From W11650 sp963545585 (lineage in GTDB: Bacteria; Bacillota; Clostridia; Lachnospirales; Vallitaleaceae), in the NCBI GenBank assembly GCA_963545585.1, contig CAUUKX010000020.1:1-26707 (forward strand): a DNA stretch of 26,707 nt. Direction: 5' to 3'. The number at the start of each line of letters is the position of its first letter. The stretch's first letter is position 1. Under the pieces are notes generated by a model that saw only the letters and a list, made by a program, of their open reading frames with translations, was not told the DNA's origin and ran no database searches. Shown here piece by piece: positions 15,300-22,774 of this stretch. The position numbers and the translations under genes are program-made.

Positions 15300-16184
15300 T
15301 TACGCCTTTTGCGGACCATATTCTTTATACAGCATCGTTGCCCCGCTATAAACCAAAATAGCGGCAACTAACCACTGCAACATTCCGATATCCATTGACT
15401 TTACCACAAAAACCGCCAATAACACCCCTAAGATACCGACAAAGGAAGAAATCAGCGTAATCTTTCTGGCATATTGTCCTAAGCGGACAAACTCCATACT
15501 GCCGACCGGCACGGAAAACGTACATGCACCCATCATAATCGGAAAAGCAATAATCGGGTTCAGGCCAACCGCATACACGGTCAGCATCGTTACCGGATAA
15601 GAGCCGATACCGATGGTATTCATAGCACCAAAGACGGCAAACAAAGCAACCGTAACCCACAGCTTAACGCCGGTCAAACCGGTCAGCTCACCGCCAATCG
15701 GGAATACCCCAAACTTACCCATCAAAATGATAACCGTTGCGCCCAAAAGGCCAAAGCCAATCACCCGGCGAATGGTCTTAATCGGAAGCTTGACCACAAA
15801 GCGCGGCAGAATATACGATCCCAAGGTTTGGGAAACAATACACAAAACCAAGGTCAAAATATCCACTTCTATCGACTTGATGTAAGCCAGTGCCATGACC
15901 GCTACCGGCAGGACGCACTGCGTGTTCAGCGTTCCGGGAATCTTTTTATCGTCCACCCATTTTGTAGCCCGATAAAATGCCGTGGAAATCGCATAATCGG
16001 ACACACCAAAGGTCGATAAAAAGTAAATAATAAACGAACTAATACAAATAAGCAAGGGTGGGCCGGGTTCTTTTTTGGCTTCCTCCCGGTGCTTCCAATA
16101 ATCCTTTAAAAACAGGTAAGCAAACAGCCCGTTCACTACAATAATTCCCGCAAAAATAAGATACAAAACATATTCTTTCGGCAT
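15300..16184 (-). CDS. TSUP-family anion transporter (TauE/SafE-like)
   Basis: A 294-aa membrane protein with about eight hydrophobic segments in two similar halves, matching the sulfite exporter TauE/SafE (TSUP) family. Supporting stretches are SSFIIYFLSTFGVSDYAISTAFYRATKW in the first half and GAMNTIGIGSYPVTMLTVYAVGLNP in the second. Members move sulfite, sulfoacetate or other small organic anions. The exact substrate is not readable. The ATG follows AAAGAGGTATTTT. It is downstream of, and in the same direction as, a dehydrogenase gene 93 bases away, with a hairpin between. Confidence 0.85.
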   Translation of the reverse strand: MPKEYVLYLIFAGIIVVNGLFAYLFLKDYWKHREEAKKEPGPPLLICISSFIIYFLSTFGVSDYAISTAFYRATKWVDDKKIPGTLNTQCVLPVAVMALAYIKSIEVDILTLVLCIVSQTLGSYILPRFVVKLPIKTIRRVIGFGLLGATVIILMGKFGVFPIGGELTGLTGVKLWVTVALFAVFGAMNTIGIGSYPVTMLTVYAVGLNPIIAFPIMMGACTFSVPVGSMEFVRLGQYARKITLISSFVGILGVLLAVFVVKSMDIGMLQWLVAAILVYSGATMLYKEYGPQKA

Positions 16185-16205
16185 AAAATACCTCTTTCTT
16201 TTTAA

Positions 16206-16240
16206 TAAGAGGCAGAAATCACAAATACTTCTGCCTCTTA
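16206..16240 (-). terminator. Hairpin between dehydrogenase and TSUP genes
   Basis: TAAGAGGCAGAA (16206-16217) and TTCTGCCTCTTA (16229-16240) form a perfect 12-bp stem with an 11-base loop. On the minus strand it is followed by TTAAAAAG, a poor U-tract, so it may attenuate or process the transcript instead of ending it. Confidence 0.6.
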
Positions 16241-16277
16241 TGATACTAAAAATGACCGTTTGTCACTGCTTGCTCTG

Positions 16278-17198
16278 CTATTTCATTTCTTCCTGATCAG
16301 CGGCCAGCCAGCGGAACAATTCTTCCTTACGGGCAGCCAAGAGTTTCTCCGTTTCGGCTTGGGGCCGGTCATAAACCGTACCGCCTTCTTTTCTCATCAA
16401 TTCAAACAATTTAGCCGGCGGTTCTTTGTCAATTGACAGAGATGGCTGCAAATAAGCGGCAAAGTTTACCATCACCGGCAGTCCGGCAACATCGGCCGAT
16501 TCGATTGGACCGGTTACGGAATAACGGCGGCCAATACTATATTTTACGATGGAGTCAATCGCCTCAGCCGTCGCTACACCTGCTGCATAAAGCGCCCAGG
16601 CCTCCCGCAAAGCCGCAAACTGAATCCGATTGCCGATAAAGCCGTCAATTTCCTTGTCAATCACAACCGGCTTTTTACCGATACTATGCAATAATTCACA
16701 AGTCCAATCCAGCGTTGCTTTGCTTGTTTCCGGCGCACCGCAAACCTCGACCAGCGGCAGCAGCTGGGGCGGGAACCAGAAATGGGTCGCAATCACCCGA
16801 TCACGTTTCTTGACTTCGGCAATCACTTCTGATACCGAGTGGCCGCTGGCCGTTGCTAAAACCGCTTCCGGCGTGCAAATTTTTTCCAGCTTGCCGAAGA
16901 TTTCCGTCTTCAGCGCCATATTCTCCGGTACCGCCTCAATCACAATTGCCGCATCTTTGGCCGCTTCCAAGTCCTCACTGGTCGATATCCGGCCCAGCGT
17001 CGCCGGAATCTCTCCCTCAGCCAGTAAACCATGCGCTACAAAATCCTTTAAGCTGATTTCGATTCTCTCCAGCCCCTTTTTTATTGTAGTTTCATTTAAA
17101 CCAATCATTGTGACTGGATATCCGGCTTTGGCAAATACCTCGGTAATGCCATGCCCCATTGTGCCGTCACCAACAACTGCGATTTTTACTTTGTCCAT
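16278..17198 (-). CDS. 3-hydroxyacyl-CoA-dehydrogenase-type NAD-dependent oxidoreductase
   Basis: A 306-aa soluble enzyme with an N-terminal Rossmann fold (GDGTMGHG at 10-17) and the 3-hydroxyacyl-CoA dehydrogenase C-terminal domain. Expected catalytic positions are S118 or S121, H139 in ATHFWFPPQLLPLVEV, E151 and N190 in DGFIGNRI. Length matches 3-hydroxybutyryl-CoA dehydrogenase. However, HFWFPPQLLPLVEV and TASGHSVSEV differ from the common HFFNPVPLMKLVEV and SNTSS patterns and resemble the carnitine dehydrogenase/lambda-crystallin branch, which acts on free hydroxy acids. It may oxidise a hydroxy acid transported by the adjacent TSUP protein (inference). The ATG follows GAGGAGG, and a TATAAT box lies upstream at 17227-17232. 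Confidence 0.85.
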   Translation of the reverse strand: MDKVKIAVVGDGTMGHGITEVFAKAGYPVTMIGLNETTIKKGLERIEISLKDFVAHGLLAEGEIPATLGRISTSEDLEAAKDAAIVIEAVPENMALKTEIFGKLEKICTPEAVLATASGHSVSEVIAEVKKRDRVIATHFWFPPQLLPLVEVCGAPETSKATLDWTCELLHSIGKKPVVIDKEIDGFIGNRIQFAALREAWALYAAGVATAEAIDSIVKYSIGRRYSVTGPIESADVAGLPVMVNFAAYLQPSLSIDKEPPAKLFELMRKEGGTVYDRPQAETEKLLAARKEELFRWLAADQEEMK

Positions 17199-17662
17199 AC
17201 TAAAATCCTCCTCTGTTTAAAATTATATTATACTGCAAGCATGAAAAACGCCTGCTCTGGTAACAATTTTCTATTTCTTGCCTCTGTAAATTTTGTTAAA
17301 ATTATAACAAACAAGCCGAAAATCATTCCTGCAACTCTCAAAAATGATAACCCTCCCTGTTTTACCTCGATTGTCCTGTTTTCGATTTGCATTATCATCA
17401 TAGCAAATATAGTCGGTATAGAGTCAAGGACGATTTAAAAATTTCTGAAATCAAGTAAAATCCCCCTAATTTATTGACAAATTAGGGGGTATTAAGCAGG
17501 CAGGTAATGATACTTGTAGTCAAAATTCGCTGCTATTCAAGCAAAACCCCCTAATCTATCGACATATCGACAAATTAAGGGGCAGGCAAATAATGATACC
17601 TGTAATCAAACTCCGGCTATCGGAATGTGAAAATAATTAACCACAGCCGAATTATAAGTTAT
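17199..17662. other. Intergenic region with promoter side and tandem repeats
   Basis: The left part (17199-17240) holds the dehydrogenase ribosome binding site and a TATAAT-like box on the minus strand, without a good -35. The middle (17241-17445) is AT-rich with no gene seen. The right part holds the tandem hairpin units listed separately. Confidence 0.5.
17451..17620 (-). repeat. Tandem 86-bp repeats, each with a terminator-like hairpin
   Basis: Two units start with TCAAGTAAAAT/TCAAGCAAAA at 17451 and 17537. Unit 1 has the perfect 11-bp stem CCCCCTAATTT/AAATTAGGGGG (17462-17472, 17479-17489). Unit 2 has CCCCCTAAT (17547-17555) against AATTAAGGGG (17573-17582), with TATCGACA doubled in its loop (17557-17572). 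Both are followed by related sequence around TAATGATAC. On the minus strand each stem is followed by ATTTTACTTGA or TTTTGCTTGA, so both can act as terminators after the MerR gene. Confidence 0.75.
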
Positions 17663-18526
17663 TCACGAAAAACGCTGAAAGCGAACCGGAATTTTGACCC
17701 GCATAAGCAGATTTTTCCGGTTTTCCCGAATGGCAATTAAATCGCTGATCGACTCTTCAATGCAGTCGCCGACAATTTCCATATGATTGTTTTGAATATG
17801 CTCAATCAGCTGATAGGTGTATTTTTCTTCATGCAGAACCTCATTGCAGTAAATGCAAAAATAGGTTCCGCCGCTGATTGCAATTAACGGAACTCTATCC
17901 TTAGCATAGAGTTCGTCAATATAGACAAAAAGTTCGTTGCAGTAGAGCTTACCCGGACTTAACACTTCCCTGCGAATCAGCGAAGCCGGGTTAAAGGAAT
18001 AAAAATGCGGCAAATGATATTTGTCCATTTCCGCCTTTAATTCCATCAGCCCCTGCTCATACAGACGTGTGTTCTGATAATAATTGCAGTCGCCCCGGTA
18101 GACAAAGGCATAACGCCTAGGAAAATACTCCAGCACAATCGTTCCCAGCGCCGGCATCAACTGATAGGCTTCCAAACTGTTTAAAATATTGCGGATTGCC
18201 ACTTTTTTAAAATTTAGCTCCCGCATCTCCTTATCGATTTCATTCTGTTTTTTCTCCAGCAGACAGGACAGCTGCCCGGCATCAATTTGCTCGGCCGATA
18301 AAATGTGATGAATCTCCTCCAGACTCAAATCGCATTTTTTCAAATACTTAATCATATCCACAATACAGGACTGCTCAATGTCATAATAGCGGTACTTGCT
18401 CCCGGCATCCACCCATTTGGGACTAAGCAGCCCCATTTTCTCATAGTAGCGCAAGGTCTGAACCGAAATATTGTTTAGTTTCGCCATTTGACCGATACTC
18501 AGCTTTTCTGAAAACGTTTTTGCCAT
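17663..18526 (-). CDS. MerR-family transcription regulator with effector domain (BmrR-like)
   Basis: A 287-aa regulator. Residues 9-55 hold the winged helix (LSIGQMAKLNNISVQTLRYYEKMGLL, then SKYRYYDIEQ), followed by the dimerisation coiled coil at about 80-120. The remaining C-terminal region, about 125-270, resembles the ligand-sensing domain of multidrug-responsive MerR proteins, including EYFPRRYAFVYRGD and LFVYIDEL. Such regulators twist and activate promoters when a small amphipathic ligand binds. The ATG follows AGGAGGGGAGC. It lies downstream of an MFS transporter gene in the same direction, so drug-responsive control of that transporter is plausible. No metal-binding cysteine pattern is evident. 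Confidence 0.85.
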   Translation of the reverse strand: MAKTFSEKLSIGQMAKLNNISVQTLRYYEKMGLLSPKWVDAGSKYRYYDIEQSCIVDMIKYLKKCDLSLEEIHHILSAEQIDAGQLSCLLEKKQNEIDKEMRELNFKKVAIRNILNSLEAYQLMPALGTIVLEYFPRRYAFVYRGDCNYYQNTRLYEQGLMELKAEMDKYHLPHFYSFNPASLIRREVLSPGKLYCNELFVYIDELYAKDRVPLIAISGGTYFCIYCNEVLHEEKYTYQLIEHIQNNHMEIVGDCIEESISDLIAIRENRKNLLMRVKIPVRFQRFS

Positions 18527-18645
18527 GCTCCCCTCCTGTAAAAATCATTGCTGCTTTTGGGTAACTGTCGAAATACCGGCAAGTGATACGTTGGCATCCG
18601 GCTGGCCATTCGCCATCCGTCAAAACGAGAAAGCGATTAGCCGCA

Positions 18646-19839
18646 TTATCCCTCTGCCCTTTGGCAAGCCTGATGCCAGACCATAAACCCGGCCGCCAGA
18701 GCAAAGCACAGCACCGCTAAAGCAAACGGCAGCATGGCGTGAGTCTGATAAAAAAAGCCGGCAGATAATGCCCCGCCAATCATACCCAAGGAGCGGACAG
18801 CATTGTAAAGCCCCATCACTAAGTTCCGGTTTTGATAATTGGCCTCATGCGCAGCGTTATCCTGCAACAGCGGCACAATCAGCGAATGAAAAGAATAATA
18901 AACAAAGCAAACTGCCAAAAACAGCGGCACACTAAAAATCCCAAACAATGCAGAAACGCTAATCGCACAGCAGACTAAGACAAGGCCGGCTGCTTTTTTA
19001 ATATCGCTGCGGCGAATAATCCATAAACCAACCGTACTGTTGACCAGTAAAGTAATCAAACCAATCGCTGCTTTAAAGAACCCGTTATAAATCGATGTCA
19101 AATTGAACTGCGCCTTCAGATAAAAATTAAAGGCCTGATCAAAGACCGTTATGCCAATGTTGGCAAAGGCAATCACAAGAAAGAGCAGGGCAAAGCTTTT
19201 CGTTATAAAGCTCCGGCAATCCAAGAAAGAGCGGATGGGATTCATCTCCTTGAGCAAGCTGGACAGCGGCATCTGCGGCCGCTCGGCCAGCGCAATGTTT
19301 TCCGGCAGCAGGAAAAAGAAGACGCCGCACAAAATCAAAGCAGCCGCTTGCAACCAAAACGTCATTTTGATGGAGTACACCCCAATCACTCCGCCCAAAA
19401 GAAAACCGGCTGCTCCGCCCAGCGCCTGAATAATAGCATATTTGGCCAAATTAACGCCTGTTTTTTCAGCGCCCGACATTTCTGTAATATAAATCAAAAT
19501 CGATACGCCAATCGCTCCCACAAAAAAACCGGAAAAAGCACGGGCAAAGATAACACCGATCTCTGTCGCTGCCAATCCGAAAAAAAGCTGACCGAGTCCA
19601 TAGCCAATTGAGCCAGTCAGCAGGAGCGATTTGGCCGAAAAAAGCTCCTTCATCTTCGCCCAGAAAGGCGAAAACAAAAAGCTGGTCAGCGCCATCGTCG
19701 CAAACGCCGTACCAAAGGTATAGCTGGGGAGCTGCAACTCCACAATCAAAGTGGGCGTAATGGGATGGGCAAAATTGGCAGCCGTATAATGCAAAAAGAC
19801 GATGACAAAAAAAACTGTCATTTTATTTTCTGATTTCAA
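18646..19839 (-). CDS. MFS-family transporter
   Basis: A 397-aa major facilitator with about twelve hydrophobic helices. The N-terminal half contains FATMALTSFLFSPFWAKMKELFSAKSLLL, the cytoplasmic loop 2-3 region, with a modified family A-motif. The second half has a similar arrangement after a central loop near residue 190. The start is a TTG at 19839, eight bases after AGGAGG; an in-frame ATG at 19821 lacks a site. Export of a drug or metabolite is likely because a BmrR-like regulator gene follows. An import role linked to the uronate genes just upstream on the same strand is an alternative, although a terminator separates them. Confidence 0.85.
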   Translation of the reverse strand: MKSENKMTVFFVIVFLHYTAANFAHPITPTLIVELQLPSYTFGTAFATMALTSFLFSPFWAKMKELFSAKSLLLTGSIGYGLGQLFFGLAATEIGVIFARAFSGFFVGAIGVSILIYITEMSGAEKTGVNLAKYAIIQALGGAAGFLLGGVIGVYSIKMTFWLQAAALILCGVFFFLLPENIALAERPQMPLSSLLKEMNPIRSFLDCRSFITKSFALLFLVIAFANIGITVFDQAFNFYLKAQFNLTSIYNGFFKAAIGLITLLVNSTVGLWIIRRSDIKKAAGLVLVCCAISVSALFGIFSVPLFLAVCFVYYSFHSLIVPLLQDNAAHEANYQNRNLVMGLYNAVRSLGMIGGALSAGFFYQTHAMLPFALAVLCFALAAGFMVWHQACQRAEG

Positions 19840-19868
19840 CCAAAACTCCTCCTTGGCAAACCCCAGCC

Positions 19869-19899
19869 TTTAAAAGCCGCAGAAAAAGCGGCTTTTAAA
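19869..19899. terminator. Terminator after the kduI operon
   Basis: TTTAAAAGCCGC (19869-19880) and GCGGCTTTTAAA (19888-19899) form a perfect 12-bp stem with a 7-base loop. The self-complementary A/T ends supply T-runs in both directions. It lies 30 bases past the stop of the discoidin-like gene and before the MFS gene. Confidence 0.75.
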
Positions 19900-19929
19900 A
19901 ACATAAAAACATAAAAAACCGGATGGACT

Positions 19930-20724
19930 TTAGTCGGCCTCCTTGCCATAGACCTCAATTTGAGTCAGCGCCGGAAACGGCGACGGCTCACTGGACTTAA
20001 TCATATTTTTCATTTTCAGCCACAAAACTTGCCTTGCTTCGATACTAAACTCCTGCGCTTCGCCAGTTCTCTTCAGCGCAAACTCCTGCTCGCTGCCGTC
20101 AGAAAACTCAATCGTTACCTTTTCCCACCAATTATCATGCGGAAAATCCGCCCGCAGATAAAAAACAATCCGATCCATTGTAATCAGCCGGCCAAAGTCC
20201 AGCGTCAGTTCTGCGTCCGGTCTTTGATTAATGCCCCATGATTGGTACGGCCATTCGCCGTGGCTGGCTGCTGCCGTTACCCCGTCAATCGCATTCATGG
20301 CCGCAAACACCGACTCGCCTCTGGTTTCAACATTGGCTGATGCATGCGGAAAGGCATTGGTATTGTCATGATGGTCATTGACATTTTTCGACAAATTCCG
20401 ATAAGCCAAATACTCAAAAGGCCTTGCTTTCCTGACATGGAGCAAATGCTTGCTGCCGGAAAAAGCCTTCGGCGAAAGGTTAATCCGCTTACTGCCGAAA
20501 GGAATCGGATAGGAAAAAGTTCCTTCCTTTAAAAATAGCAGCGCCTGCCCGAGCGCATCATCAACCTGAATCCAATAATGGTCATTCTTATCAAATGTGT
20601 CCACAATAATCCGGTCGCCCTCCTGATACTCCGCAGAGTACACTAAATTGGCTTCGTTTTCACCCCGGCTGACCGCCAGTGTCTTGCCGCTTTGATCCAA
20701 TACTTTAATACTGATTTCTGCCAT
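19930..20724 (-). CDS. Discoidin-like (F5/8 type C-like) protein co-transcribed with kduI
   Basis: A 264-aa soluble protein without a signal peptide. The C-terminal half (about 125-262) looks like a carbohydrate-binding F5/8 type C or galactose-binding fold: ESVFAAMNAIDGVTAAASHGEWP, then ELTLDFGRLITMDRIVFYLRAD, WWEKVTIEFSDGSEQEF and a final TQIEVYGKEAD. The N-terminal half (IKVLDQSGKTLAVSRGENE, YQEGDRIIVDT, DHYWIQVDDALGQALLFLKEG) looks like a separate beta-rich domain I do not recognise. It begins 9 bases after the kduI stop, so translation is coupled. An intracellular protein of this fold beside a pectin-uronate isomerase suggests a sugar-handling accessory or an enzyme of unknown reaction. 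Confidence 0.7.
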   Translation of the reverse strand: MAEISIKVLDQSGKTLAVSRGENEANLVYSAEYQEGDRIIVDTFDKNDHYWIQVDDALGQALLFLKEGTFSYPIPFGSKRINLSPKAFSGSKHLLHVRKARPFEYLAYRNLSKNVNDHHDNTNAFPHASANVETRGESVFAAMNAIDGVTAAASHGEWPYQSWGINQRPDAELTLDFGRLITMDRIVFYLRADFPHDNWWEKVTIEFSDGSEQEFALKRTGEAQEFSIEARQVLWLKMKNMIKSSEPSPFPALTQIEVYGKEAD

Positions 20725-20733
20725 TTTCTTCCC

Positions 20734-21597
20734 CTATCTCAAATCCTGCATTGCCAGATGATCCATATCATCAAAATCCTGATTCTCGCCAACCATTCCC
20801 CAAATAAAAGTATAATTCCGGCTGCCGCTGCCCGAATGAATCGACCAGCTCGGTGAAATCACCGCCTGCTCATTTCTGACCACCAAATGCCGGGTTTCCT
20901 GGGGCTCGCCCATATAGTGCATAACAAAAGCATCTTCCGGCAAGTCAAAGTACAAATAAACCTCCATCCGGCGATCATGCGTATGACAGGGCATGGTGTT
21001 CCAAACACTCCCCGGTTCAAGACTGGTCATGCCCATTTCCAGCTGGCAGCTCTCAACCTGCCCGGGCAGAATGTATTTGCAGATGGTACGGTGATTGGAG
21101 CTTTCCAGACTGCCTAAGCGCACCTTATTTTCTTCCTTTATAATCACCACGTCATCGGCCGGCGTGCCCTCGCGTTTAATCAGCACGGTCGGATACGGAT
21201 GATGTGCCGGCGCACTGTTTAAATAAAACTTGGCCGGAGCATTTTTATCCTGACTGGCAAAGCGAATGTCTTTTGCGCCCATGCCTAAATACATGCCTTC
21301 TCTAACTCCGACTTCATAAACCTTGCCATCTACAGTAATCCGGCCAGCGCCGCCAATATTGATTACGCCCATTTCCCGCCGCTGTAAGAAATATTCCGCC
21401 CGAAGCTCAGCGCCGGCTGTCAGCGTCAGTTCTTTTTCTGCCGGTACTGCCGCCCCGGTAATAATCCGGTCAATATGACTGTAAACCAATTTGATTTCAT
21501 CCTTCACAAACAAGTTTTCAATTAAAAATTCTTCTCTTAACCGCTGGGTTGTATAATACTTGACGTCCCTTGGCGACGCCGCTGTTCTGAGTTCCAT
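20734..21597 (-). CDS. kduI: 5-keto-4-deoxyuronate isomerase (4-deoxy-L-threo-5-hexosulose-uronate ketol-isomerase)
   Basis: A 287-aa cupin-fold, zinc-dependent isomerase that turns 5-keto-4-deoxyuronate, made from pectin or glycosaminoglycan oligosaccharides, into 3-deoxy-D-glycero-2,5-hexodiulosonate. The metal ligands are in place: H205 and H207 in PCHTHDRRMEVYLYFD, E212 and H254 in SPSWSIHSGSGSRNYTFIWGM. The start MELRTAASPRDVKYYTTQRLR and the overall length match the family closely. The ATG follows AAAAGGAGAAAGCA. First gene of a two-gene unit, with an inverted repeat in its upstream region. The other pathway genes (kduD, kdgK, kdgA) are not in this window. Cytoplasmic. Confidence 0.97.
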   Translation of the reverse strand: MELRTAASPRDVKYYTTQRLREEFLIENLFVKDEIKLVYSHIDRIITGAAVPAEKELTLTAGAELRAEYFLQRREMGVINIGGAGRITVDGKVYEVGVREGMYLGMGAKDIRFASQDKNAPAKFYLNSAPAHHPYPTVLIKREGTPADDVVIIKEENKVRLGSLESSNHRTICKYILPGQVESCQLEMGMTSLEPGSVWNTMPCHTHDRRMEVYLYFDLPEDAFVMHYMGEPQETRHLVVRNEQAVISPSWSIHSGSGSRNYTFIWGMVGENQDFDDMDHLAMQDLR

Positions 21598-21635
21598 TGC
21601 TTTCTCCTTTTCTGATTTGGCGGCCAGAGCGGAGA

Positions 21636-21686
21636 GTTTATCTAAAACCGTCCGGATGCCGCATGTTGCTTACCGCTTAGATAAAC
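21636..21686. promoter_or_regulatory. Inverted repeat upstream of kduI
   Basis: GTTTATCTAA (21636-21645) and TTAGATAAAC (21677-21686) are perfect 10-bp arms separated by 31 bases, about 40-90 bases upstream of the kduI start. It may be an operator or a leader hairpin. No strong promoter was found next to it; a TAAAAT box without a good -35 occurs farther upstream on the minus strand. Confidence 0.55.
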
Positions 21687-21809
21687 AGCCATTTATAATG
21701 AAACCCCTCGACTGCTTGCCCCAGCAGTAATGTTTTTTGTCCCGCCTTATTTTACCATAAAAACCATAGTTCCGCCAGTTCTACCGGCCAAAATCTCTTC
21801 ATGTCTTTT

Positions 21810-22073
21810 TCATTTATCCCGATAATGTGAGCCGCATTGCGCTATCTCAATCCTGCCGTCTCTGATCCGATATACAATCCGGTTTTTATCATCAATGCGC
21901 CGACTCCAAAAGCCCATCAAATCGCCTTTCAATGGTTCCGGTTTACCGATACCGTCATATTCATTGCGATCGATATCTTTGAGCAGTTGAAGAATTCGTT
22001 TCAATGTTTTTTTATCCTGAGTAAACCAATGTTCAAAATCCTGCCACGCTTCTTCCTGCCAGACTTTAATCAT
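21810..22073 (-). CDS. yoeB: YoeB-type mRNA interferase toxin
   Basis: An 87-aa Txe/YoeB toxin, a ribosome-dependent ribonuclease that cleaves mRNA in the A site. The E. coli YoeB active-site residues occur at the same numbers: E46 in GKPEPLKGDL, R65 in KNRIVYRI and H83/Y84 in GSHYRDK. The GFWSRRI block at 54-60 is also typical. Its start overlaps the end of the antitoxin gene by 8 bases, the usual coupling that keeps antitoxin in excess. The length is normal and the frame intact, so it should be functional. Confidence 0.95.
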   Translation of the reverse strand: MIKVWQEEAWQDFEHWFTQDKKTLKRILQLLKDIDRNEYDGIGKPEPLKGDLMGFWSRRIDDKNRIVYRIRDGRIEIAQCGSHYRDK

Positions 22074-22320
22074 ATATTACCTCATGAATTGTCCCCTTCC
22101 CGGCATCCAGATCAGCCGCTGCCTTTTTCAGTCTGGCCATATTTTCTTCGGAATAAAACGGATCAGCCAAAACTTCAAACGGAATCCTTTGTTCCCTTGT
22201 AACCTTTGCGGCAAACATTGTAAACGCTGATGTCATGGTAAGTCCCATGCTTTTACATGTCTTTTCCATATTCTTTTTTAGCTCTTCGTCCATTCTGAAA
22301 TTAACCATTGTCTGTGCCAT
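22066..22320 (-). CDS. RelB/DinJ-type antitoxin paired with YoeB-like toxin
   Basis: An 84-aa antitoxin. The N-terminal ribbon-helix-helix (TMVNFRMDEELKKNMEKTCKSMGLTMTSAFTMF by position 4-36) resembles RelB/DinJ and not the Phd/YefM fold normally paired with YoeB, so this is a hybrid pairing. IPFEV at about 46-50 is typical of the DinJ group. The C-terminal part would wrap the toxin. The ATG follows AAAGGA. A promoter (22450-22478) and a 6-bp inverted repeat TTTTCC-N8-GGAAAA (22364-22383) lie upstream and may mediate autoregulation. The 3' half of the gene is duplicated at 22620-22755. Confidence 0.9.
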   Translation of the reverse strand: MAQTMVNFRMDEELKKNMEKTCKSMGLTMTSAFTMFAAKVTREQRIPFEVLADPFYSEENMARLKKAAADLDAGKGTIHEVIYD

Positions 22321-22363
22321 TGTATTATTCCTTTCTGTTTTTTCTATTTTAATCTGCTTAGGT

Positions 22364-22383
22364 TTTTCCTGTTTATCGGAAAA
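22364..22383. promoter_or_regulatory. Candidate operator of the toxin-antitoxin operon
   Basis: TTTTCC (22364-22369) and GGAAAA (22378-22383) are perfect arms, 8 bases apart, between the predicted promoter and the antitoxin start. Antitoxins of this class bind short palindromes in this position. Confidence 0.45.
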
Positions 22384-22449
22384 TGATGATATTTTTCATT
22401 CTCGACTGCCTGTATCTCTATGCCGGAAACACATATTCTACCTTTTTAT

Positions 22450-22478
22450 ATCATAGCATAATTGCAAAGAAAAATCAA
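22450..22478 (-). promoter_or_regulatory. Promoter of the toxin-antitoxin operon
   Basis: On the minus strand TTGATT (22473-22478), a 17-base spacer and TATGAT (22450-22455) form a good vegetative promoter, leaving a leader of about 120 bases before the antitoxin ATG. Confidence 0.6.
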
Positions 22479-22619
22479 TCAATATCCATCATTTTCTTTA
22501 CATTGTTGCCCGATGTCCCTTTTCTTGGCAGGAAAAAAGCACTGACTTCTTATCAGCGCTCTCAAGGCAACGACCGGTTTAGAACCGCTGCACAAGCTAA
22601 TTTCACTAAACCCTGCCGT

Positions 22620-22755
22620 CCTCATGAATTGTCCCCTTCCCGGCATCCAGATCAGCCGCTGCCTTTTTCAGTCTGGCCATATTTTCTTCGGAATAAAACG
22701 GATCAGCCAAAACTTCAAACGGAATCCTTTGTTCCCTTATAACCTTGGCGGCCAA
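22620..22755 (-). pseudogene. Duplicated 3' fragment of the antitoxin gene
   Basis: This stretch matches 22080-22215 at a constant offset of 540 bases with about three differences (opposite 22199, 22207 and 22213). It would encode the antitoxin from about AAKVIREQRIPFEV to GKGTIHE, followed by DGRV and a stop. The N-terminal DNA-binding half and the toxin gene are missing, and the start of the homology overlaps nothing functional. It ends just before the histidine-kinase gene terminus. It is a relic of duplication or recombination. Between the copies (22500-22619) I see no gene. Confidence 0.9.
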
Positions 22756-22774
22756 TCTCCTACATCCTCTCTTT

